Assembly (NCBI RefSeq): GCF_045310525.1
Contig: NZ_JBJHZY010000001.1
Coordinates: 1,364,001 to 1,428,000, forward strand
DNA length: 64,000 nt
From: Clostridium_AT radicumherbarum
GTDB taxonomy: Bacteria; Bacillota; Clostridia; Clostridiales; Clostridiaceae
Direction of reading: 5' to 3'
A program made the translations under genes and the position numbers. Below, one piece after another: positions 1 through 7,439 of the stretch (position 1 is the first letter of the stretch; every line of letters begins with the position of its first letter). The notes below the pieces were generated by a model. The model did not search any database and had not been told where the DNA came from. It saw only the letters and a program-made list of their open reading frames with translations.

Positions 1-1568
1 CTGGAATGATAGTAAAGCTTTTATCATTAATATATGTACCATTATTACAACACTATGTAGGTGAAGATGGATATGGTATATACTTTTATACCTACACTAT
101 ATTTGCTTTTATTTATGTAATTACAAACACAGGGTTATCCTCGGCAATTTCAAAAACTGTATCTGAACTTACTGCCTTAAAAAACTACAAGGATGCAGTG
201 AAAGTTTTTAAATTAGCTAGAGCTTTATTATTTGTAATAGGTACTGTAATGTCAATATTAATGCTAATAATGGCTAGGCCGTTTTCAGCATTTATAAAGA
301 TTCCTAGTGCATATCTTGCAATTTCTGCACTAGCACCTGCTGTTTTACTTACCTCAATTGCATCTTCCTATAGAGGATATTTTCAAGGCAGAGGTGACAT
401 GAATGCAACAGCAGTATCTCAGGTTCTTGAGCAGATAATGAATTTGGTTTTCTCCATAATATTTGCAGCGTTACTTAGAAGGCATGGAGTAGGAGCTGCT
501 TGTGCTGGTGCAACAGTAGGTACAACCATTGGAGCCTTGGTCTCAGTAATATACCTGCTGCATTATTATAAGAAAAACAAGAGTTATAAGATTCCAAAGG
601 AGTATAACTCAGAAGAAATTATTAGATATTCCAATAAGGGGCTTTTTAGTAAACTCATTAATTGTTCTATTCCACTGACCTTAAGCTGGGGTATGCAAAA
701 TGCAGGTGGATTTATAGATACTTTATATACTAAGAGAAGACTATTAACAGCTGGCTTTAATGACATTGAGGGAGATACGAAAATTGGGTATCTTGGCAAA
801 TATCAAACACTTATAAATGTGCCTATTACAATAGTTTCAGCACTCTGTTCAACTATTTTACCTGTTGTTTCAGGGGCAGCTGCAGTGAATGACAGGGCAG
901 CAATAAAAAGAAGCGTAGACTATGCCTTTAAGACCTGTCTACTAATTGCAATCCCTTCAGCTGTGGGTCTTGCAGTTTTAAGTCAGCCCATATTTAACAC
1001 TTTATTTGCACGATATAGTTCAGGAGCAGTATTAATGAAGTATGGCTCTGCAGTGTTAATATTTATGGCGATTGTTCAAATTCAGGCTACCATACTTCAA
1101 AGTATTGGCAAGCTGTATATTTCTACTTTATATATAGCTGCTGGAATAGTTGCGAAGATTATTTTAAATTACATACTTATTGCAAAACCTAATATCAATA
1201 TACTTGGAGCAGTTTTTGGAAGTATGGCAGCTTTTTTAGTTCCACTGTTATTAAACAATTACCTTATTAAGAAAAGTTTAAAAATAAAATATAACTTATT
1301 AAAGTTATCTGTAAGACCGTTAATAGCAGCAGCCTTTATGGGAATAATAGCATATGTTGTGCAATTCGATGTAGAATATGTACTTGGTTTTGTGTATAAA
1401 GGTTATTTTACACAATTGGTATCTACTTTTGCTGCTATAATTGCAGGAGTTTTTAGCTATCTTTATGCATTAATCCTTGTTGGTGGAATAACAAAAAGGG
1501 AAATAGAAATGATACCTCATAGATTCAGAAAATTTATACCAAAAACCCTTATGAAAAGAATAAGATAA
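1..1568 (+). CDS. Polysaccharide/lipid II flippase-like protein, MOP superfamily (5' truncated)
   Basis: This is a multi-pass membrane protein of the MOP exporter superfamily (MurJ/SpoVB/YtgP-like), expected to flip lipid-linked wall or polysaccharide precursors. About 520 residues are visible, with roughly 14 hydrophobic segments. The early motif VGEDGYGIYFY corresponds to the conserved LGxxGYGxY region after the first helix in this family. The reading frame is open to the left edge, and the first ATG at position 6 lies inside what should be helix 1, so the true start is upstream of the window. It ends convergently with another member of the same superfamily. The exact substrate cannot be told from sequence. 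Confidence 0.82.
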   Translation, partial: GMIVKLLSLIYVPLLQHYVGEDGYGIYFYTYTIFAFIYVITNTGLSSAISKTVSELTALKNYKDAVKVFKLARALLFVIGTVMSILMLIMARPFSAFIKIPSAYLAISALAPAVLLTSIASSYRGYFQGRGDMNATAVSQVLEQIMNLVFSIIFAALLRRHGVGAACAGATVGTTIGALVSVIYLLHYYKKNKSYKIPKEYNSEEIIRYSNKGLFSKLINCSIPLTLSWGMQNAGGFIDTLYTKRRLLTAGFNDIEGDTKIGYLGKYQTLINVPITIVSALCSTILPVVSGAAAVNDRAAIKRSVDYAFKTCLLIAIPSAVGLAVLSQPIFNTLFARYSSGAVLMKYGSAVLIFMAIVQIQATILQSIGKLYISTLYIAAGIVAKIILNYILIAKPNINILGAVFGSMAAFLVPLLLNNYLIKKSLKIKYNLLKLSVRPLIAAAFMGIIAYVVQFDVEYVLGFVYKGYFTQLVSTFAAIIAGVFSYLYALILVGGITKREIEMIPHRFRKFIPKTLMKRIR

Positions 1569-1593
1569 AGGAAAGTCTATAATGGACTTTCCT
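1569..1593. terminator. Bidirectional terminator between convergent flippase genes
   Basis: GGAAAGTC (1570-1577) pairs with GACTTTCC (1585-1592). The hairpin covers the stop codon and last codons of the minus-strand gene, so terminator and coding end share sequence. Confidence 0.6.
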
Positions 1594-3082
1594 CATTTAT
1601 TATAGAAATTGATAAGAAAAAGGCAAAGAAGCTGAATATTATTATGGTTATATTTTTTAACATTAAATAATCATTTGAAATTACATTATTAATTATGTTC
1701 ACTATAAAATAAATTAACAAGGTTATAAGTAGATATATAATAAGTTCGCTAGATCTAAAGCTTATATTACAATATTTGCCTATTTCATAAGTATTAATAA
1801 TGAGTAAGATTATGGAGGTAATAATTAAGGTGATTCCATAGCCATATATGTTTATAAAGCTTATACCTGTAAATATGTAAAGTAAAACTACTTCCAAAAC
1901 TGAAACTATAAGTGAATTTCTAAGAAGTATTCCTTGTTTACCTAGTCCGTTTAGTATTCCAAAAGTAGTTGAGGAAGTAAAGGCAATAGGTGCTGAGCAA
2001 GCTGCAAATTTAATATAGGGACCTAAATCTGATCGGTTAAAGAATAATTTGCCCAAGGAATCAGGTATACTTATTCCAATGACAAGGGTGCTCATGCCAA
2101 GCAAAAAAGCTATTTTTATAACCTGCATAATTCTACTTTCTAATGCATAATAATCTTTTCTATCCAAAGCCTTTGAAAGATCCGGTACTAAGATGGTTGC
2201 AATAGAGTTAATAACAAGCAGTGGGAAAAAGATAATGGTCATTGCCATACCTGAAAACTTACCTATTAAGGATAAGGCTGTGCTATATTGCAGTCCTGCA
2301 CTAATTAGTCTTCGAGGAACTATTAAGGTTGAAACTGTAGAAAGCACTGTAGACAAAAATCCATTTAAGCAAAGGGGTAGCGAAATAACAAGTACGTCAA
2401 ATAATAGCTGAGGTCTGCCTTCTCTTTTAGTTTTTGCATAAGGTATTCTTTTTCTATCTGCTTCATAAAAGACTGTAAGCAGCAGTAAGCTTACAAATTC
2501 TCCTATACAAAGGGAGATATATGCAACAGTTACTGTATTATTAATACTTGGAGTCCTTAACATATTTATAAGTGTTACTATTACTGCTATTCTTACACCT
2601 TTTTCTAATATGTCTATAAAGGCAGGTACCTTTACCTTAGATGTTCCATAAAAGAAACCTTTTAATATTGAAGACATAGCTACAAATATTAAGGCTGGTG
2701 CTATAATTTTTAATGAATTTAAAGTTCTTACATCCTTTATTATGTTCTTACTTATAAAAGGCGTTAAAAGATAAAATAAAGAGGCAATTGTAATACCTAT
2801 AATTAAGTCAAATACAATTGTAGTCTTAATAGTTCTATGTAAGTTTCTGTAATCACTTTTACCATAGTATATGGCTGCTACCTTGGAGATTGCAGTTACC
2901 ATTCCACCACAGATAAGGCAAATAAAGAGATTATATATAGGCATTACGAGTCCATATAGTCCCATGCCTTCAGGACCTAATTCCTTAGAAAGTAGAATTG
3001 AGAATATAAAACCTAAAACACCTGTAGATAGGTTGGAGATAGTCAATAGTAAAGACTCTTTAAAAAAGTCGTCTTTTTTCAT
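1577..3082 (-). CDS. spoVB: Stage V sporulation protein B-like flippase
   Basis: This is a 501-residue polytopic membrane protein of the MOP superfamily. Near the N-terminus it has the family pattern LSKELGPEGMGLYGLVMPIYNL (positions about 35-56 of the longer reading), followed by GGMVTAISK. In Bacillus, SpoVB is needed for spore cortex formation, and related proteins flip lipid-linked precursors. I chose the ATG at 3082 rather than the in-frame ATG at 3097 because GTGGGG lies just before it with a seven-base T spacer. That same G run belongs to a hairpin that looks like the terminator of the upstream aminopeptidase gene. The superfamily call is firm; the spoVB symbol is less so, since clostridia carry several paralogues. 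Confidence 0.78.
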   Translation of the reverse strand: MKKDDFFKESLLLTISNLSTGVLGFIFSILLSKELGPEGMGLYGLVMPIYNLFICLICGGMVTAISKVAAIYYGKSDYRNLHRTIKTTIVFDLIIGITIASLFYLLTPFISKNIIKDVRTLNSLKIIAPALIFVAMSSILKGFFYGTSKVKVPAFIDILEKGVRIAVIVTLINMLRTPSINNTVTVAYISLCIGEFVSLLLLTVFYEADRKRIPYAKTKREGRPQLLFDVLVISLPLCLNGFLSTVLSTVSTLIVPRRLISAGLQYSTALSLIGKFSGMAMTIIFFPLLVINSIATILVPDLSKALDRKDYYALESRIMQVIKIAFLLGMSTLVIGISIPDSLGKLFFNRSDLGPYIKFAACSAPIAFTSSTTFGILNGLGKQGILLRNSLIVSVLEVVLLYIFTGISFINIYGYGITLIITSIILLIINTYEIGKYCNISFRSSELIIYLLITLLIYFIVNIINNVISNDYLMLKNITIIIFSFFAFFLSISIINEESPL

Positions 3083-3125
3083 AAAAAAACCCCACATAAT
3101 TCATAACATTAATAATTATGTGAGG
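3083..3125 (-). terminator. Terminator-like hairpin abutting the spoVB start codon
   Basis: On the minus strand CCTCACATAATT (3125-3114) pairs with AATTATGTGGGG (3101-3090), followed by seven T (3089-3083) and immediately by the ATG at 3082. It looks like the intrinsic terminator of the M29 aminopeptidase gene, yet its right arm holds the only plausible ribosome binding site of spoVB. Confidence 0.6.
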
Positions 3126-3143
3126 ATAATTAATTATATTCTA

Positions 3144-4259
3144 TTATTTTAAGTTTTCTGGATTAAGTCCCTTAAGCTCATCTATTACAAATAAACCGTC
3201 TTTTCTTATAAGGACATCGTCAAAGTAAATTTCGCCTCCGCCATATTCTGGTCTTTGGATAAATACTAAATCCCAATGTACTGAGGATTTATTGCCGTTA
3301 AAGGCATCATCATAGGAAGCACCAGGTGTAAAATGAATAGATCCTGCTATTTTTTCATCAAATAAGGTATCCTTCATAGGTTTTAAAATATATGGATTTA
3401 CTCCAATTGCAAATTCACCCACATATCTAGCACCATCATCTGTGTCGAATATTTTAGTTATTCTTTCAGTATCATTTGCAGTTGCCTTTACTATCTTTCC
3501 ATTTTTAAATTCTAATCTTATATTCTCATATGTAAAGCCATTATATACTGCAGGAGTATTATATGAAATAACACCATTAACAGAGTCTTTTACAGGGGCA
3601 GTGTATACTTCACCATCTGGAATATTTAGCTTTCCATCGCATTTTATCGCAGGTATACCTTTAATAGAAAAACTCAAATCAGTATTAGGGCCAGTAAGTC
3701 TTACCTTATCTGTTTTTTCCATAAGTGTAACAAGTGAATCCATTGCCTTTGACATTTTACTGTAATCTAAGTTACAAACATTAAAATAAAAATCTTCAAA
3801 TGCCTCTGTGCTGCTGCTGGCAGATTGAGCCATTGCATAGTTTGGATATCTTAAAACCACCCATTTTGTCTTAGGAACTCTAATGGCACCATGAACAGGA
3901 TTCCAAAGATACTTCATGTTCATAGACATATTTTCAGCAGGAACATCTGCGGTTTCAGTTATATTATTTCCTGCTCTAAGACCTATGTAAGCATCCATTT
4001 CTGACATTCTTAAAGCTTCATATTTTGCCATCATATCAAGCTGTTCCTTGCTGCAGTTCATAAGTAATGCTCTATCAACTTCTTTGTCCTTTATTGTTAC
4101 AAAAGGTATAGCACCAGCTAAATATGCTTCCTTAACTAACTCTATTACAAGTGGTCTTTCAAGGCCGATAGCTTCGATTAAAACCTTTTCACCCTTCTTA
4201 AGCTCACAGGAATAGTTAATTAGATTCTTTGCTAAGGTGCTTATTCTTGGATCTTTCAT
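3144..4259 (-). CDS. Aminopeptidase, M29 family
   Basis: A 371-residue cytoplasmic metallo-aminopeptidase of the M29 (AmpS/PepS/aminopeptidase T) family, which removes N-terminal residues from peptides using a dinuclear metal centre. The N-terminus (LAKNLINYSCELKKGEKVLIEA) and the C-terminal EIYFDDVLIRKDG segment match the family, and the central region has the usual DLSFSIKG and GEVYTAPV blocks. The length is normal. The start is set by AGGAGG eight bases upstream of the ATG, and that ribosome binding site is the last element of a repeat array. A hairpin with a T tract follows the stop codon. Confidence 0.88.
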   Translation of the reverse strand: MKDPRISTLAKNLINYSCELKKGEKVLIEAIGLERPLVIELVKEAYLAGAIPFVTIKDKEVDRALLMNCSKEQLDMMAKYEALRMSEMDAYIGLRAGNNITETADVPAENMSMNMKYLWNPVHGAIRVPKTKWVVLRYPNYAMAQSASSSTEAFEDFYFNVCNLDYSKMSKAMDSLVTLMEKTDKVRLTGPNTDLSFSIKGIPAIKCDGKLNIPDGEVYTAPVKDSVNGVISYNTPAVYNGFTYENIRLEFKNGKIVKATANDTERITKIFDTDDGARYVGEFAIGVNPYILKPMKDTLFDEKIAGSIHFTPGASYDDAFNGNKSSVHWDLVFIQRPEYGGGEIYFDDVLIRKDGLFVIDELKGLNPENLK

Positions 4260-4267
4260 AGTATATT

Positions 4268-4402
4268 CCTCCTTTTAGTCGGAAGCACTGAGCAATTAAG
4301 CCCTCTCGCTCCCGCTCGATAATTGCTCGTAAATGTCCATTTAGGACATTTACCTCCTTTTAGTGGTCAGCACTAAGTAATTAATATTACTCGTTAACCT
4401 CC
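4268..4402 (-). repeat. SD-bounded hairpin repeat array A (two units) upstream of the M29 aminopeptidase
   Basis: Read on the minus strand, this array holds a partial unit (hairpin AGTAAT/ATTACT) and a full unit. The full unit has a hairpin TAAATGTCC-TAAAT-GGACATTTA (4352-4330), then a stem GAGCAATTA/TAATTGCTC (4328-4320 and 4298-4290) enclosing GAGCGGGAGCGAG, then CAGTGCTTCCGACTAAAAGGAGG read in two parts across 4291-4268. The full unit is bounded by AGGAGG at 4358-4353 and 4273-4268, and the latter is the ribosome binding site of the aminopeptidase gene. Related arrays lie near 55.1 and 57.0 kb. Confidence 0.85.
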
Positions 4403-4688
4403 ATATAATCAAAATATAGTAAACTGGTAATAAAACAACAATTTTAATCTACCATCAAAATAATATTATCAGATAAATTTTAATATTGCAAAGATATTTT
4501 TATAAAATTGCCATAAAAAATTGCAGAATTTATATATTATAAAAGATTAATGTCATAATTTTGGTTATTGTTTAATGTGCGTTTCAGTAAGCAGTAGTAA
4601 TATACAAAAAAATAGCTGCTTATAACATATACCTTCACAAAATAAAATATATATAATTAAAAGAATGTAATTTAAGAATGGAGGAAAA
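4403..4688. other. AT-rich intergenic region
   Basis: This stretch of about 286 bases lies between two divergent genes, so it should hold promoters for both. It is very AT-rich. I see no hairpin, riboswitch or open reading frame I would defend. The last bases (AATGGAGGAAAA) are the ribosome binding site of the next gene. Confidence 0.5.
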
Positions 4689-5996
4689 ATGAAAAAGGTT
4701 GTAATATTTACCGCTGCAGCATGCAGCCTCATAATTTTATTTATATTTTTAAAAGGATTTTATAAAAATCAATACATAGACTTAAAGGATAGCAAGCTAA
4801 GTTATGAAATAAAGTATAAAGGTTTATTTAAAGCAAAGGACTTTACAGAAGATAAAGTGGGAAATTATTATATTGCCTATAAGGATAAAATACAATTTAT
4901 AGATGCAAAAGGTAAGAGCTATGATGTTTTAGTGGACAAGAACCTAAATATTAATTCCTTAGAGTTTTATAAGGATAAATTATATTTTGCCAGCAATAAT
5001 AAAATAATTAGCTTTGATTTAAAGAAAAAGGAGCAAAAGGTAATTATAAATGATTTACCTAATTATGGTGATTATAATGAAAGTCTTATTAAAATAGTGG
5101 GTGATGATTTATATATTACTATAGGTGCTGCTACAAACTCTGGAGTAGTTGGGCCGGATAATATTTGGATGCAAGAATATCCATTTTTCTTTGACCTATC
5201 TCCAAGAAATATTTCGCTTAAAGGAACAACTTTTGGAAACGAGAAGACTGGTGCTTTCATACCCTATAAAACAAAGAATTTAAAAGGGCAATTAATCCCT
5301 GGACATTTCCCAGGAAATGGTACAATAATTACCTATAATTTACAATCTGGTGCTGCAGAAAACTTTGCTTGGGGCATTAGAAATATTAAAGGAATGGATT
5401 TTAGCAGTGATGGAAAACTTATGGCTTCAGTAGGGGGAATTGAAAATAGAGGACTTAGACCTCTATCAGGTGACACAGATTATATATATGAAATAAAAAA
5501 AGGAGTTTGGTATGGCTGGCCGGATTATAGTGGAGGGGATCCTGTAACCTCTCCAAGATTTAAAAGTGATAAAAATAAGATAGAATTTTTATTAGATAAT
5601 CATCCTTCCTCAAATCCACCAGCACCCATATATCAGCATAAATCACTTTCCGCTTTAAGTATACTTACAGTTGATAGTAAAGCTCAAGTCGGAGAAAAGG
5701 ATTGTATATATTTTTATGATAACAGAGACAATATTCTATATACACTAACAAAAGGAAATGTTTTAAAGGAAATGGCTAAACTAAATCAAAATACAGATTT
5801 ATCAGCAATTCGAATTTATGATAAATCAATACTTTTACTGGATAATAAAGAAGGTTTTCTTTATAGCTTGCATATTAATCCAAATAGTAATATATTTAAA
5901 ATAAATAAAAATATTATATATTATTTTATATTTATTTTATTGTTTTCAATAACAATAATTATATGGAAATATAGCAGCAGTGCTGATAAGCAATAA
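4689..5996 (+). CDS. Membrane-anchored beta-propeller protein, glucose/sorbosone dehydrogenase-like
   Basis: 435 residues. A hydrophobic segment at about residues 4-22 anchors or exports the N-terminus, and a second helix at about 405-425 with a short charged tail anchors the C-terminus, so the domain between should sit outside the cell. The middle (AWGIRNIKGMDFSSDGKLMAS, then GDTDYIYEIKKGVWYGWPDYSGG) matches the soluble glucose/sorbosone dehydrogenase fold, in which W-G-x-R-N and YGWPD are hallmark strings. Classical members oxidise sugars with PQQ; whether this one does is unknown, and a sugar-binding or structural role is equally possible. AGGAGG precedes the ATG. The gene is followed by a phospholipase C-like gene 39 bases later. 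Confidence 0.68.
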   Translation: MKKVVIFTAAACSLIILFIFLKGFYKNQYIDLKDSKLSYEIKYKGLFKAKDFTEDKVGNYYIAYKDKIQFIDAKGKSYDVLVDKNLNINSLEFYKDKLYFASNNKIISFDLKKKEQKVIINDLPNYGDYNESLIKIVGDDLYITIGAATNSGVVGPDNIWMQEYPFFFDLSPRNISLKGTTFGNEKTGAFIPYKTKNLKGQLIPGHFPGNGTIITYNLQSGAAENFAWGIRNIKGMDFSSDGKLMASVGGIENRGLRPLSGDTDYIYEIKKGVWYGWPDYSGGDPVTSPRFKSDKNKIEFLLDNHPSSNPPAPIYQHKSLSALSILTVDSKAQVGEKDCIYFYDNRDNILYTLTKGNVLKEMAKLNQNTDLSAIRIYDKSILLLDNKEGFLYSLHINPNSNIFKINKNIIYYFIFILLFSITIIIWKYSSSADKQ

Positions 5997-6035
5997 ACAA
6001 TTGAACCGTATAACAAAGGAGAGGCAGGTTCTTAA

Positions 6036-6746
6036 ATGAAAAAAAGAATCGAAAATACCTATGGGAAGGCATTAAGAGGAATGATGTTTGCAGTAAATCC
6101 CATTAAGAAAAAGGTATTAAAGACAAACTGTACTATACATAAGTTTATAAACATTCAAGCTGTTGAAATATTAAAGAATGAAAGCTATATTGAGGAACAT
6201 GAATTTTTTAAGGAATATATAAAGCCCTTGAATGAAGGTGTAACCTGGGCGGATCAGGACTTTAAAAGCTCTAATCATTTTTATCACTTTAGTAAAGGTA
6301 AAGGGTTGTATGGGTTTTCAGATGCACTTACTGAATTCAAAAAGTACTATAATAAATCTTTAAACTGCTATAAATTAAAAGATATGGATAGAGCAATGTT
6401 TTTCCTTGGTGCCTGCTGTCATCTAATACAGGATATGACCGTTCCTCAGCATGTAAATAATAAGCTTCTGAACAGTCACAGACAATTCGAAATGTGGATA
6501 ATTAAAAGATTTTATTCTGATTATTCATTTTTGATAGATAAAGGGATTGTCCAATATAAGTCAGTTGATGAATATATAAAAAACAATGCCTTATTTGCAA
6601 ATAATGCTTTTCTGAAATATTCGAGTATTTATAGCAGAGAAGAAAGGTATGGTAAAATAGCTGCTGCGGTAATAAAAGAAGCACAAAACACAACAGCAGG
6701 CTTTTTGATTGACTACTATAACACCATAAAAATTAATAATAAATAA
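6036..6746 (+). CDS. Zinc-dependent phospholipase C-like protein without signal peptide
   Basis: 236 residues related to the zinc-dependent phospholipase C family (B. cereus PLC, C. perfringens alpha-toxin N-domain). Metal-ligand-like blocks are visible: TWADQDFKSSNHFYHF (about residues 69-84), LGACCHLIQDMTVPQHV (about 123-139), and a later H and E in NSHRQFEMW. Unlike secreted family members, the N-terminus is basic and has no hydrophobic signal sequence, and there is no C-terminal C2-like domain. It may act inside the cell or leave by another route. AGGAG lies upstream of the ATG. Activity on phospholipids is inferred from the family only. Confidence 0.72.
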   Translation: MKKRIENTYGKALRGMMFAVNPIKKKVLKTNCTIHKFINIQAVEILKNESYIEEHEFFKEYIKPLNEGVTWADQDFKSSNHFYHFSKGKGLYGFSDALTEFKKYYNKSLNCYKLKDMDRAMFFLGACCHLIQDMTVPQHVNNKLLNSHRQFEMWIIKRFYSDYSFLIDKGIVQYKSVDEYIKNNALFANNAFLKYSSIYSREERYGKIAAAVIKEAQNTTAGFLIDYYNTIKINNK

Positions 6747-6779
6747 TTCTTCCAATATTTGGAGGAATTATTTTTTTTC
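6742..6779 (+). terminator. Intrinsic terminator after the phospholipase-like gene
   Basis: AATAATTCTTCC pairs with GGAGGAATTATT, followed by a run of eight T. The left arm overlaps the stop codon of the upstream gene. Confidence 0.8.
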
Positions 6780-6821
6780 TGTAGAATTAGTGTATTAATA
6801 GTTAATAAAGGGGTGAAGTAA

Positions 6822-7439
6822 ATGGCACTATTTTCAGTTTCAAATTTTAATAATAAAATAATTATTAATATGGAAAGAGAAGTCTTGACAGGTAATGTTT
6901 TAGATATAGGAGAGAAAAACCAGGGCATTATATATAGTATTTTCAAGCATTATAATGAGGAGGCCTCTTTAGAATATGTAGCAAGTAGAGATGATAAAAA
7001 AGAGATTCAGGAAAATAGCTACGACAGCTGCATTATGCTTTTTTCTTTAAGAAATATTTGGCTAAAAAAAAGCAAAAGAGAATTCATTAAAGAAATTCAT
7101 AAATTTTTAAAGGACACTGGTGTATTACATATATGGGACATAGATAAACCATATTTAAAGCTTTCTAAGTGCAGTATAAAAATTATGCTGCCAGAAGAAA
7201 AGGTTAAGATAATTAACATAAATGAACTCAATTTGCTTAAGGATACTTCTAAAAATGGAACTTTAAAACTTCTAGAGGATTACTTTGAGGTCATTGATTT
7301 TAAGTGTTCGGATAATATATACTATATTAAGGCAAAGAAGAAAGGATGTTCAATTAATGAAACTACTACTAGTGGGAATAAATTCAAAATTTATACACAG
7401 CAATTTAGCAATAAGATATCTAAGAGCTTTCACAAGTGA
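6822..7439 (+). CDS. Divergent class I methyltransferase-like protein
   Basis: 205 residues. The segment NVLDIGEKNQGIIYS resembles motif I of SAM-dependent methyltransferases (VLDIGxGxG), and YDSCIMLFSLRNIW followed by FLKDTGVLHIWDID resembles motifs II-III of the Rossmann-like fold. The glycine-rich loop is degenerate (GEKNQG), so SAM binding is uncertain. The start ATG follows GGGGTGAAGTAA. Its last 83 bases overlap, in another frame, the start of the downstream B12/radical SAM gene, and its C-terminal tail from about residue 179 looks non-homologous. It could be an inactive methyltransferase acting with the radical SAM protein. I do not recognise a specific family. Confidence 0.55.
   Translation: MALFSVSNFNNKIIINMEREVLTGNVLDIGEKNQGIIYSIFKHYNEEASLEYVASRDDKKEIQENSYDSCIMLFSLRNIWLKKSKREFIKEIHKFLKDTGVLHIWDIDKPYLKLSKCSIKIMLPEEKVKIININELNLLKDTSKNGTLKLLEDYFEVIDFKCSDNIYYIKAKKKGCSINETTTSGNKFKIYTQQFSNKISKSFHK

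Noticed and set aside
4268..4402. T-box or known riboswitch leader
   Set aside because: There is no T-box TGGNACC motif, specifier loop or terminator/antiterminator pair; the downstream genes are unrelated in function at the three loci.
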